Of a stretch of 41,741 bases of DNA, positions 8,066-16,123 are shown in pieces; the first letter of the stretch is position 1, and every line of letters starts with the position of its first letter. The DNA is from Phreatobacter sp. (GTDB lineage: Bacteria > Pseudomonadota > Alphaproteobacteria > Rhizobiales > Phreatobacteraceae), in contig NZ_JAPZTZ010000024.1 in the NCBI RefSeq assembly GCF_027532945.1, positions 1 through 41,741 of the forward strand, in the 5' to 3' direction. The notes below the pieces were generated by a model. The model searched no databases and was not told the DNA's origin. It worked only from the letters and a program-made list of their open reading frames with translations. The position numbers were made by a program, and so were the translations under genes.

Positions 8066-9595
8066 TCACACCGCCATGGCCTGCTTCTCGCGCCGGCGCT
8101 GCACCGACGAGGGAATGCGCAGCGCCTCGCGATATTTCGCCACCGTGCGGCGGGCGATGTCGATGCCGGCGTCCTTGAGCTTGTCCATGATCGCGTCGTC
8201 GGAGAGCACGTCGTCCGGCGTCTCCGCATCGATCATCTGCTTGATGCGGTAGCGCACGGCTTCCGCCGAATGGCTCTCGCCGCCCTCCGAACTCGCGATC
8301 GACGAGGTGAAGAAGTACTTCATCTCGAAAATGCCGCGGCTGGTGGCGATCGACTTGTTCGAGGTGACGCGCGACACGGTCGATTCATGCATGCCGATGG
8401 CATCGGCGATGGTCTTGAGGTTCAGCGGCCTCAGATACTCGACGCCGAGGGCGAAGAAGGCGTCCTGCTGGCGGACGATCTCGGTCGCGACCTTCAGGAT
8501 GGTGCGGGCGCGCTGGTCGAGGGCGCGGGCGAGCCAGGTCGCTGTCTGCAACGCGTCGGCGAGGAAAGCCTTTTCCCCGTCGCTCTTCGTCGTCTTCGAC
8601 ACCCGGGCGTAATAGCTCTGGTTAACCAGCACCTTCGGGAGCGTCTCGCTGTTCAGCTCGACGATCCAGCCGCCATCCGGGCCGGCACGCACCATCACGT
8701 CGGGCACCAGCGGCTGGACGGGCGCGAAGCCGAAGGCGAGGCCTGGTTTGGGGTTGAGGCGGCGGATCTCGGCGACCATGTCGGCGAGGTCTTCCTCGTC
8801 CACGGCGCAGAGCTTGCGCAGCTGGGCATAGTCGCGCTTCGCCAGCAGGTCGAGATGGCCGACCAGCACCTGCATGGCCGGGTCGAAGCGATCCTTGTCG
8901 CGCAGCTGGATGGCGAGGCATTCGGCGAGGTTCCGCGCCGCGACGCCCGAGGGCTCGAAGCTCTGGATGACCTCCAGCACGCTGACGACATCCTCGACCT
9001 CGGCGCCGAGCCGGTCGGCGACATCCTCGACCGTCACGGTGAGGTAGCCGGCCTCGTCGATGGCATCGATCAGCATTTGCCCGATGAGCCGGTCTGCCGG
9101 CACCTCCACCGCCAGCGCCAGCTGGTTCGACAGGTGGTCCTGCAACGACAGGTCGGCCGAGACGAAGGCTTCGAGGTTGTAATCCTCGTTGTCGCTGCCA
9201 CCCGACCCGACATTGGCCCAGGACGAGGTCATGGGGTCGGAGGCGGCGTCCACATGCTTTGCCTCGGGTCCCTTGTCGTCGGGAAAGACGTTCTCAAGCT
9301 CGGTGCCGAGTCGATCCTCGATGTCGGTCCGGCTGTTGCCCATGTCATCGCCGAGCCAGTCGCCGGCCTGGGCATCACCGCCATCGGCTATGGCGGGGGC
9401 CTCCGGCGCCTCGCCCTCGACGGTCGGTTCGGGCGTGTCGGCGCGCTCCAGGATCGGGTTCTTCTCCAGCTCCTGCTCGACATAGGCGACAAGATCGAGG
9501 TTCGACAGCTGCAGGAGCTTGATGGCCTGCATGAGCTGGGGCGTCATGACCAGAGACTGGCCGACGCGAAGCTCCAATCGTGCAGACAGGGCCAT
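8066..9595 (-). CDS. rpoN: RNA polymerase sigma-54 factor
   Basis: The 509-residue protein directs RNA polymerase to -24/-12 promoters that need an AAA+ activator, controlling nitrogen, carbon and surface functions. The glutamine/leucine-rich region I is at the start (SLVMTPQLMQAIKLLQLSNL), followed by an acidic region II (about 50-115), the core-binding and helix-turn-helix regions (HESTVSRVTSNK near 395), and the RpoN box ARRTVAKYREA near the C-terminus, which binds the -24 element. Length is normal. In many relatives rpoN follows lptB directly and is followed by hpf and ptsN; here an opposite-strand gene separates it from lptB, and the repeat and cysE follow instead. Confidence 0.96.
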   Translation of the reverse strand: MALSARLELRVGQSLVMTPQLMQAIKLLQLSNLDLVAYVEQELEKNPILERADTPEPTVEGEAPEAPAIADGGDAQAGDWLGDDMGNSRTDIEDRLGTELENVFPDDKGPEAKHVDAASDPMTSSWANVGSGGSDNEDYNLEAFVSADLSLQDHLSNQLALAVEVPADRLIGQMLIDAIDEAGYLTVTVEDVADRLGAEVEDVVSVLEVIQSFEPSGVAARNLAECLAIQLRDKDRFDPAMQVLVGHLDLLAKRDYAQLRKLCAVDEEDLADMVAEIRRLNPKPGLAFGFAPVQPLVPDVMVRAGPDGGWIVELNSETLPKVLVNQSYYARVSKTTKSDGEKAFLADALQTATWLARALDQRARTILKVATEIVRQQDAFFALGVEYLRPLNLKTIADAIGMHESTVSRVTSNKSIATSRGIFEMKYFFTSSIASSEGGESHSAEAVRYRIKQMIDAETPDDVLSDDAIMDKLKDAGIDIARRTVAKYREALRIPSSVQRRREKQAMAV

Positions 9596-9780
9596 CGGTG
9601 TCCTTCGGCTTCACCCGTTGCGAGCGTGACGGCCGATCATAGGCGGGGGCCGTCGCATATAGCAAGGTTCATGCCATGGTACCGATGACTGCGAGGTTAA
9701 GGGCGGCGGAGATATCCGGGCTTGAGCCTTGGCCCTGTCGGGGCCACGGTACCTGACGCTGCGTCATTCTGGAGCCTCCC

Positions 9781-10224
9781 ATGAAGCGCCCGTGGCTATT
9801 GGTCCTTGCCCTGATCCTTGCTCTGTCGCCGGCCGCCGCCGCACCCGCCGACGAGGCCAATGCCGTGGTCGATGCCTGGGTCGCCCGTTACAGCGCCAAT
9901 GATCGCGACGGGGTCGTCGCGCTCTACGCGCCGGATGCGATCCTGCTTGGCACCACCAGCCCCGTCATCTCCGAGGGAACGGACCAGATCCGCACCTATT
10001 TCGACGAACTTCCCGGCAGCGGCCGGTCGAACCGCATCACCGATCGCCGTACGCGCGTCCTGTCGCCCGATGCTGTGCTGTCGACGGGCTTCTATGCCTT
10101 CGCCCGGGCCGCTGAGGGCAACGTGCCGCGCCCCTCGCGCTTCTCGATGCTGCTGGTGCGGCGGGACGGCCGGTGGCTGATCCTGCACCACCATTCCTCG
10201 CCACACTCGGCAGTCCGGCGCTAG
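9781..10224 (+). CDS. Exported NTF2-like (SgcJ/EcaC, DUF4440-type) protein
   Basis: This is a 147-residue protein with a clear Sec signal peptide (MKRPWLLVLALILALSPAAAA) and a single SnoaL/NTF2-like alpha-beta barrel. The segment VVDAWVARYSANDRDGVVALYAPDAILLGT is the usual start of that fold, and the C-terminus, LLVRRDGRWLILHHHSS, is typical of the calcium/calmodulin kinase association-domain and SgcJ/EcaC groups. Members bind small ligands or dimerise; no activity can be assigned. The mature protein would be periplasmic. GGAG lies upstream of the ATG. Its stop is 1 bp from that of lptB, tail to tail, and it is inserted between lptB and rpoN against their direction. Confidence 0.8.
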   Translation: MKRPWLLVLALILALSPAAAAPADEANAVVDAWVARYSANDRDGVVALYAPDAILLGTTSPVISEGTDQIRTYFDELPGSGRSNRITDRRTRVLSPDAVLSTGFYAFARAAEGNVPRPSRFSMLLVRRDGRWLILHHHSSPHSAVRR

Positions 10225-10225
10225 G

Positions 10226-11116
10226 TCAGAGCCGGAATTCCTCGCCGAGATAGAGGCGGCGCACATCCGGGTTGGCGACGATCTCGTCCGGCGTGCCTTC
10301 CATCAGCACCTGGCCGGAATGGATGATGTAGGCGCGGTCGATCAGGCCAAGCGTCTCGCGGACATTGTGGTCGGTGATCAGCACGCCGATTCCGCGCTCC
10401 TTCAGGTGGCGGACGAGATTCTGGATGTCGCCGACCGCGATAGGGTCGATGCCGGCGAAGGGCTCGTCGAGCAGCATGAAGGAGGGCCGCGTCGCCAGAG
10501 CGCGGGCGATTTCGAGGCGGCGGCGCTCGCCGCCCGAGAGGGCGATGGCCGGGCTCTTGCGCAGCCGGGTGATGGTGAACTCCTCGAGCAGCTCGTCGAG
10601 GTCGCGCTCGCGCTTGGCCTTGTCCTTCTCGGTCACCTCGAGGACGGCGCGGATATTGTCCTCGACATTGAGGCCACGGAAGATCGAGGCCTCCTGCGGC
10701 AGGTAGCCGATGCCGAGGCGGGCGCGGCGATACATGGGCAGCGCCGTGATGTCATGGCCGTCGAGTTCGATATGGCCTTTGTCGGCCTCGACGAGGCCGG
10801 TGATCATATAGAAGACCGTGGTCTTGCCGGCGCCGTTCGGGCCGAGCAGGCCGACCGCCTCGCCGCGCCTGAGGTCGAGGCTGACGCCGCGCACGACGGC
10901 GCGGCCCTTGTAGCTCTTCCACACGCCATGGACCGACAGCACGCCCTGGCCGGAGCGCGGCTCCTCCTGCTCACGCGGCAGCGGGGCCTGCGGCGGCTGG
11001 TCGAGCTCGGCGACCTGCGCCGCCATTTCCCTGACCAGCCAGTCTCCGTCGACGGGCTCCGGGGCCGGAGCCGGCTTGCGGCCCATCAGGCCGGTGACGC
11101 GGTCGAGGACGGACAC
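10226..11116 (-). CDS. lptB: Lipopolysaccharide export ATPase LptB, with N-terminal extension
   Basis: The 296-residue ABC ATPase powers LptFG to extract LPS from the inner membrane and push it along the LptC-LptA-LptD bridge. Walker A is GPNGAGKTT (92-100), the signature LSGGERRR starts at 193, and Walker B with the catalytic Glu is FMLLDEPF (213-220), followed by the H-loop in LITDHNVRE. The ABC core starts near residue 58. The preceding ~57 residues are proline-rich and acidic and are absent from E. coli LptB (about 241 aa). The ATG at 11116 opens only 12 bp after the lptA stop, so the extension is probably real and the genes are co-transcribed. Confidence 0.94.
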   Translation of the reverse strand: MSVLDRVTGLMGRKPAPAPEPVDGDWLVREMAAQVAELDQPPQAPLPREQEEPRSGQGVLSVHGVWKSYKGRAVVRGVSLDLRRGEAVGLLGPNGAGKTTVFYMITGLVEADKGHIELDGHDITALPMYRRARLGIGYLPQEASIFRGLNVEDNIRAVLEVTEKDKAKRERDLDELLEEFTITRLRKSPAIALSGGERRRLEIARALATRPSFMLLDEPFAGIDPIAVGDIQNLVRHLKERGIGVLITDHNVRETLGLIDRAYIIHSGQVLMEGTPDEIVANPDVRRLYLGEEFRL

Positions 11117-11128
11117 GAGGCGGGGGCC

Positions 11129-11803
11129 TCAGCCGCGAGGGCTGCGGGCCTGCGGCCGGGCCGGCGCGCAGTCGGGATTGCTGGTGCCGCCACCCGGTGC
11201 GCCACCGCCACCGCCCTGCAGGATGCCGGAGACCCGGCCGCCCGACGGAGCGGCGTCGAGCCGGACGCGGTTGGCGGTGAGGTCGGCATGCAGGCGGGCG
11301 CCGCGCAGCACGTTCTCGCACTGGGTCAGCGTAACGTTGCCCTCCATGATTGCCTCGTTGCGGCGGGCATCGAAGGAGCCACGCTCGGCGGTCGCCGTCT
11401 GGTTCTTCGAGCGCACCACGACGCCGCCCTGCATCTCGAAGCGGCGGACATTCTGCGTCGGGGTGTTGCCCCCCGAGGCCGCCTGGCCCTGGCGCGGCGT
11501 GGTCGTGGCGGCGCGGCCGGCCGCCGAATTGTCCTCGTAGAAGATGACGAGGCGGCCGGTCTGCAGCGTCGATTCACCCTGCTGGATGCGGACATTGCCG
11601 GAGAGCACGGCGCGCTTCTCGTTGTCGAAGACTTCGGCCCGGTCGGCCTCGAAATTGATCGGCTCGCTGCGGTTCTGGGTGAAGCCGACGAAGGGGCTGC
11701 CCGCCTGCTGGGCCAGCGCCGGAGTCGCCAGGCCGAGGGCCAGGATGGCCGCAGCCGAGGCGCGCCGCAGGACGGAAACCGGGGCGGTGCAAGCCGGCAT
11801 CAT
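11129..11803 (-). CDS. lptA: Lipopolysaccharide transport periplasmic protein LptA
   Basis: The 224-residue protein has a signal peptide (AAAILALGLATPALA) and an OstA/LptA beta-jellyroll domain that carries LPS across the periplasm. Diagnostic segments are PINFEADRAEVFDNEKRAVL, GNVRIQQGESTLQTGRLVIF and EAIMEGNVTLTQCENVLRG. The C-terminal 40 residues are glycine/proline-rich and probably disordered. Its start overlaps the lptC stop by 4 bp (ATGA), indicating translational coupling, and lptB follows after 12 bp. Confidence 0.93.
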   Translation of the reverse strand: MMPACTAPVSVLRRASAAAILALGLATPALAQQAGSPFVGFTQNRSEPINFEADRAEVFDNEKRAVLSGNVRIQQGESTLQTGRLVIFYEDNSAAGRAATTTPRQGQAASGGNTPTQNVRRFEMQGGVVVRSKNQTATAERGSFDARRNEAIMEGNVTLTQCENVLRGARLHADLTANRVRLDAAPSGGRVSGILQGGGGGAPGGGTSNPDCAPARPQARSPRG

Positions 11804-12549
11804 GGGGAAGCTCCGGGGCGACCACGCGGCGGCGAGGGCTGCGACAGGTCGGTGATGGTGGGGTCGGGCGGTTCGGGCATGAAGTTACCACGCACCCTGC
11901 CTTCAAGCACGATCACCTTGCCATTGTCACTAACCTGCATGCGGTCGGAGAACAGCTCCCCGCGCGGCGAGGCGAGCTGCACCGGCCCATTCGACATGAT
12001 GGTACCGGCGCGGGTGTCGACCATGGCGTGGCCGAGCGTGCCGCGCTGGCCGTCGGTGGTCGTCACCGAGACATTGTCATTGAGTTCGACCCGGCCGGTC
12101 TTGGTATCGAGGAGGCCGGCGGAGGACACGACCCGCGCCGTGCCGCCGCCTTCGAGCTGCATTTCCGCGTCGATGGCCGAGAGCGCCACGAGGTTCGCCT
12201 GGGTCACGTCGTGCTCCGCCTTGGTGGCGGCGACGCGGTAGAAGCGGTTGTCGGTGGTGTAGCCGGTGAGGCGCGGCGCCTCCATCGTCACCTTGGAGCC
12301 CGACAGCGAGATGGCGCCGATGGAGATCGGCAGATTCAGCGCCTTCAGCGGATCCCACCAGGAGATGAAGACCACACCGGAGAAGATCAGCACGGCCAGG
12401 CTCGGCACGAGCACCCGCAGACTGCGCACGCGCTTCGAGTGACGGTAGGCGGCGCGGAACGCCGCCTCGCGATCGACGCCGTCGGCGAAGCCGATGCGGT
12501 CGCTGCCGCCGGCCGTCCCGCCAAAGTCCTCGATCCGCTTCGCCGCCAT
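11800..12549 (-). CDS. lptC: LPS export ABC transporter periplasmic protein LptC
   Basis: This bitopic inner-membrane protein passes LPS from LptBFG to LptA. One membrane segment (LRVLVPSLAVLIFSGVVFIS, about residues 45-64) is followed by a periplasmic jellyroll domain with EAPRLTGYTTDNRFYRV and repeated beta-strand segments similar to LptA. The start at 12549 (MAAKRIEDF) has a moderate ribosome site; an alternative at 12579 would add ten residues. It is the first gene of the lptC-lptA-lptB block and follows nrnC by about 117 bp. The C-terminal 20 residues are proline-rich. Confidence 0.9.
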   Translation of the reverse strand: MAAKRIEDFGGTAGGSDRIGFADGVDREAAFRAAYRHSKRVRSLRVLVPSLAVLIFSGVVFISWWDPLKALNLPISIGAISLSGSKVTMEAPRLTGYTTDNRFYRVAATKAEHDVTQANLVALSAIDAEMQLEGGGTARVVSSAGLLDTKTGRVELNDNVSVTTTDGQRGTLGHAMVDTRAGTIMSNGPVQLASPRGELFSDRMQVSDNGKVIVLEGRVRGNFMPEPPDPTITDLSQPSPPRGRPGASP

Positions 12550-12666
12550 GCCCTGTCCAAGCCTCGCCCTTGCCGGCATGGGCCGGCCTCAGGGCGTCAG
12601 ACCACCATTCTATGGCCCGACCATGGCCAAGGCAAAGCGGCCATCGGGCGAGATCGTCTCACACGC

Positions 12667-13284
12667 TTACGAATGCGCGAAGATGTCGGTTTCCGGCCAG
12701 CCCGCGAGGTCGAGTTGGGCGCGGGTCGGCAGGAAGGTGAAACAGGCTTCGGCGAGCGCCGTGCGGTTCTCGCGCGCGAGCATGGCGTCGAGCTTCTCCT
12801 TCAGCGCGTGCAGATGCAGCACGTCGGAGGCGGCATAGTCGAGCTGCGCGGGGGTGAGCGTCTCGGCCGCCCAGTCCGAGCTCTGCTGCACCTTCGACAT
12901 GTCGATGCCGAGCAGTTCGCGCGACAGGTCCTTCAGGCCGTGACGATCGGTGTAGGTGCGCACCAGCTTGGAGGCGATCTTGGTGCAGTAGATGGGCGAG
13001 GTGACGACGCCGAAGGCATGTTTCAGCACCGCCACGTCGAAACGGGCGAAATGGAACAGCTTGATGACCGTCGGGTCGGTGAGCAGCGCGCAGAGGTTCG
13101 GCGGCGCCGGCTGGCCGGAGCGGATCTGCACCACGTCGGCGGAGCCGTCGCCCGGCGACAGCTGGACGACGCAGAGGCGGTCGCGCTGCGGCACGAGGCC
13201 GAGGGTTTCGGTGTCGATGGCAACGATGCCGGTACGGTAGTGGCTGAGGTCGGGCAGGTCGCCGACATGCGAGCGGATGGTCAT
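12667..13284 (-). CDS. nrnC: NanoRNase C (DEDDy 3'-5' exoribonuclease)
   Basis: The 205-residue protein consists of the RNase D exonuclease domain alone, with no HRDC domains, which is the NrnC form of alphaproteobacteria. These enzymes degrade RNA dinucleotides and other very short RNAs and replace Orn. The DEDDy residues are visible: D24 and E26 (AIDTETLG), D83 (FHFARFD), Y150 and D154 (YAASDVLHLH). The sequence matches the family end to end, finishing in LDLAGWPETDIFAHS. The longer 379-codon frame is rejected because the added part is antisense to the DUF2948 gene. It lies upstream of lptC in the same direction, as in relatives. Confidence 0.94.
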   Translation of the reverse strand: MTIRSHVGDLPDLSHYRTGIVAIDTETLGLVPQRDRLCVVQLSPGDGSADVVQIRSGQPAPPNLCALLTDPTVIKLFHFARFDVAVLKHAFGVVTSPIYCTKIASKLVRTYTDRHGLKDLSRELLGIDMSKVQQSSDWAAETLTPAQLDYAASDVLHLHALKEKLDAMLARENRTALAEACFTFLPTRAQLDLAGWPETDIFAHS

Positions 13285-13380
13285 GGTGGCACCGGGTGCG
13301 CGAAGGAGACGAAGGCCGCGCCGCTGCCGTGGACGCGAGGCCGTGTCAGGTCCTATAGGGCGACGGGCCGGAGAAATCCA

Positions 13381-13812
13381 ATGACCGCCACGCCGCTCAA
13401 GCTCTACGCCTTCGACGCCGAGGATCTCGCCGTGCTCTCTGCCCATCTGCAGGATGCGGTGCTGAAGGCCTCCGACATGGCCTTTCTCGCGCGCGAGCGC
13501 CGCTTCGCCCTCGTCTGCGACCGCTTCGACTGGACCGCGGCGTCGGACGGCGTGCCGCAGCGCCGGCGGGCCGGTCTGCGCCTCGAGCGGGTGACGGCTG
13601 TGAAGGTGCGCGGCGTGCCGAAGGGCGAGGACAAGCCGCTGGCGCTGCTCGCCATCAACTATGCGCCCGCCGGTCCGGACTCCCCTGATGGCACGGTGGA
13701 GCTGGTCTTCGCCGGGGGCGCGGCCCTGCGTCTTTCCGTCGAGTGCATTGAGGCGGCGATGGACGATCTTGGGTCCGCCTGGGCAGCCGAGGCCACCCCG
13801 CGGCACGACTGA
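13381..13812 (+). CDS. DUF2948 family protein
   Basis: This 143-residue protein belongs to a family nearly confined to alphaproteobacteria and of unknown function. It begins LKLYAFDAEDLAVLSAHLQDAV and contains RERRFALVCDRFDW and ALRLSVECIEAAMDDLG, the conserved segments of DUF2948. It has no signal peptide or membrane segment, so it is likely cytoplasmic. The ATG at 13381 is 96 bp from the divergent nrnC start; the much longer frame to 12028 is antisense to lptC and nrnC. Its stop is 3 bp from that of the LysR gene, tail to tail. Confidence 0.88.
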   Translation: MTATPLKLYAFDAEDLAVLSAHLQDAVLKASDMAFLARERRFALVCDRFDWTAASDGVPQRRRAGLRLERVTAVKVRGVPKGEDKPLALLAINYAPAGPDSPDGTVELVFAGGAALRLSVECIEAAMDDLGSAWAAEATPRHD

Positions 13813-13815
13813 CGA

Positions 13816-14697
13816 TCACCGCTCCGCCGCGACCGTCGCAGCGATGGTCGCCACGGCCTCCGGCGTCGCTGCTTCCGGTGTCATGCGCCAGGAAGCGAAG
13901 AAGTCGAGCTCCGGCAGGACGACGGTGGTCTCGAGCCGGCGCAGCCGGCCGCTCGCAAGTTCCAGCCTCGCGATCGCCTCCGGCACGGCGGCGATCCCCA
14001 GTCCATCCTCGGCCATGCGCAGGATCGTCGCCATGGAGGATGAGGCGTGGATGCGCACCGGCGGCAGGCCGGGCGCGGAGAACATCTCGCGCAGCACCAG
14101 ATAGGGCTTGGTGTTGCGCGAGAAGGTCATGATCGGATGGGTGGCAAGGGTCGCGAGATCCACCGGCTGCGGCAGCGCGAGGCCCGGCCCGGCGAGGAAG
14201 GCGAGCTTGTAGGTGGAGAGCGGCAGGTTCTTCAGCTGCGCCGCGGCAAAGGCGCCAAGCGCGAAGACCAGATCGAGCTCCTGCGCCACCAGCCGGTCGC
14301 GCAGGTTCGGCGTGATGTCCACCTCGATCTCCAGCACCAGTCCCGGATAGGCCTTGGCCATGCGCTCGACGAAGCGCGGCAGCCAGGTGTGGACGATGGT
14401 TTCGGCGACCCCGAGCCGCAACGTGCCGCGGATGGCGCTGCGGTCGGCCACCGCGTGCAGCATCTCCGCACGCAGCTTGAGCAGCCGCTCGGCATAGTCG
14501 AGGACGCGCCGGCCGGCATCGGTCGGCACGACCTGGCGTTTCTCCCGCACCAGCAGCCGCTGGCCGACTTCGGCCTCGAGCTGGGCGATGCGCTGCGACA
14601 CCGCCGGCTGCGTGGTGTTCAGCCTTGCCGCGGCCCGGTGGAAGCTCTGCAGCGTCGCCACCCAGACCAGCGTCTCCAGCGCCTTGAAGTCCACCAT
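13816..14697 (-). CDS. LysR-family transcriptional regulator
   Basis: This 293-residue regulator has the winged helix-turn-helix at residues 2-60 (ALETLVWVATLQSFHRAAAR, then TQPAVSQRIAQLEAEVGQRL) and a periplasmic-binding-protein-like effector domain in the rest. It is divergent from the hydro-lyase/cupin/TRAP genes with 138 bp between starts, so it is probably their regulator and likely represses its own gene. A dyad TCCAA-N8-TTGGA in that gap is a candidate operator. The effector is unknown; for LysR proteins in this layout it is usually the substrate or an intermediate of the adjacent pathway. Confidence 0.9.
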   Translation of the reverse strand: MVDFKALETLVWVATLQSFHRAAARLNTTQPAVSQRIAQLEAEVGQRLLVREKRQVVPTDAGRRVLDYAERLLKLRAEMLHAVADRSAIRGTLRLGVAETIVHTWLPRFVERMAKAYPGLVLEIEVDITPNLRDRLVAQELDLVFALGAFAAAQLKNLPLSTYKLAFLAGPGLALPQPVDLATLATHPIMTFSRNTKPYLVLREMFSAPGLPPVRIHASSSMATILRMAEDGLGIAAVPEAIARLELASGRLRRLETTVVLPELDFFASWRMTPEAATPEAVATIAATVAAER

Positions 14698-14735
14698 CCG
14701 CCAGCGTTCCAATAAATCCTGCTTATCAAAGGTGA

Positions 14736-14753
14736 TCCAAACTTCGGATTGGA
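14736..14753. promoter_or_regulatory. Candidate LysR operator dyad
   Basis: TCCAA and TTGGA arms are separated by 8 bp, and a further TCCAA lies at 14708-14712. The spacing resembles the T-N11-A type of LysR box. It lies between the LysR start and the divergent hydro-lyase start. Confidence 0.4.
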
Positions 14754-14835
14754 CGCAATGCAAGGGGAATGATCGACTACCAGCCCAAGGAAGTGTGGGA
14801 CCCTGTTCTGTCGGGGGTCTTCCTTGGGGGACGTT

Positions 14836-15651
14836 ATGGCCATTGCCCAGTTTCGCGCGCCGCACGTGGCCGACGTCACCGATCCGGCCGCCGTGCGCCG
14901 GGCCATCCGCCGCGGCGACATTACCGGCCACACGGCGGGCCTCGCGCCGGGACGCGTCCAGGGCAATCTGGCCATCCTGCCCAGGGATCTCGCGGCCGAC
15001 TTCCTGCGCTTCTGCACCCTCAATCCCAAGCCCTGCCCGATCATCGGCCTCTCCGACCCGGGCGACCCGGCCGTGCCGTCGCTCGGCGCCGATCTCGACA
15101 TCCGCACCGACCTGCCGCGCTACCGCGTCTGGAAGGACGGGGTCATGGTCGACGAGCCGACCGACATCCGGTCCTGGTGGCGCGACGATCTCGTCTCCTT
15201 CGTCATCGGCTGTTCCTTCTCCTTCGAGGAGGCGCTGATCCAGGACGGCATCCCCATGCGCCACATTGGCTGCAACACCACTGTGCCGATGTGGCGGACC
15301 AACATCGCCTGCGCGCCGGCAGGCCCCTTCGCCGGGCCGATGGTCGTCTCGATGCGGCCGCTGAAGCCCGCCGACGCCATTCGCGCCGTGCAGATCACCT
15401 CGCGCTTCCCCGCTGTCCACGGCGCGCCGGTCCATCTCGGTCTGCCCGGCGACATCGGCATCGCCGACATCACCAAGCCCGACTACGGCGACCCGGTCGA
15501 GGTGAAGTCGGACGAGCTGCCGGTCTTCTGGGCCTGCGGCGTCACCCCCCAGTCGGTCATCGCCGCGGCGAAGCCGCCCTTCGCCATCACCCACGCACCG
15601 GGCTCCATGCTCGTCACCGACCTCACCAACAGCCGGATGGCCGCCCTGTGA
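14836..15651 (+). CDS. Putative hydro-lyase, DUF1445 (D-glutamate cyclase-like)
   Basis: This 271-residue protein belongs to the DUF1445 family annotated as putative hydro-lyases; a eukaryotic relative converts D-glutamate to 5-oxo-D-proline. Conserved segments include [69 protein letters not shown] and the C-terminal [15 protein letters not shown]. The length is typical. The ATG at 14836 has GGGGGA just upstream. Its TGA overlaps the GTG start of the cupin gene, so the two are translationally coupled. The TRAP transporter downstream suggests it acts on an imported organic acid, which is inference. Confidence 0.87.
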   Translation: MAIAQFRAPHVADVTDPAAVRRAIRRGDITGHTAGLAPGRVQGNLAILPRDLAADFLRFCTLNPKPCPIIGLSDPGDPAVPSLGADLDIRTDLPRYRVWKDGVMVDEPTDIRSWWRDDLVSFVIGCSFSFEEALIQDGIPMRHIGCNTTVPMWRTNIACAPAGPFAGPMVVSMRPLKPADAIRAVQITSRFPAVHGAPVHLGLPGDIGIADITKPDYGDPVEVKSDELPVFWACGVTPQSVIAAAKPPFAITHAPGSMLVTDLTNSRMAAL

Positions 15652-16061
15652 CCGCCGCCCCGACGCCGCACCCCGGCTTCGGGGCCTTCGGCAAGATCCA
15701 TCGCGAGTTCTTCGACGCCCTCGGCTCCGAGGGCTGGACCGACGTCGCCGGCTATGAGGGCGTCAGTGAGAAGATCCTCTCGGGCCGGCTCGATCCCGCC
15801 CGCCGCGCCGGTGCCGTCACCCGCCTCGCCCGCTGGCAGCCCGGCGCAGCCGTTGCCACGACCGTGGCGCATGACTGGTGCGAGGAGGTCTTCATTGTCT
15901 CCGGTTCGCTCCGCATTGGCACGTCCGCTGCTAGGGACCAGTCCACGCTTCTGCCGGCGGGCACCTATGCGGTGCGCCCCGCCCATGTCGTCCACGGTCC
16001 CTTCTTCAGCGACGAGGGCTGCCTGCTGATCGAGTTCATGTACTACCCGCCGACCCCATAA
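15648..16061 (+). CDS. Cupin-domain protein
   Basis: The 137-residue protein starts at a GTG overlapping the hydro-lyase stop (4 bp). It has a single cupin barrel: THVAHDW-like metal motif region ([19 protein letters not shown]) and the second half [14 protein letters not shown], which supply the His/Glu ligands. ChrR-like and anti-sigma-like cupins share this pattern. Position inside the operon suggests a small-molecule isomerase, dioxygenase or sensor role for the same substrate as the hydro-lyase, but the sequence does not decide. There is no export signal. Confidence 0.78.
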   Translation: MTAAPTPHPGFGAFGKIHREFFDALGSEGWTDVAGYEGVSEKILSGRLDPARRAGAVTRLARWQPGAAVATTVAHDWCEEVFIVSGSLRIGTSAARDQSTLLPAGTYAVRPAHVVHGPFFSDEGCLLIEFMYYPPTP

Positions 16062-16123
16062 CCAGAACATCCAGAGACCGCCGCAACCCCGCCTCCGGGC
16101 GGACACGACGAAGGAGTGACCCG

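Noticed and set aside
10319-12241. 640-codon plus-strand frame opposite lptB, lptA and lptC
   Set aside because: Antisense shadow that crosses three established genes.
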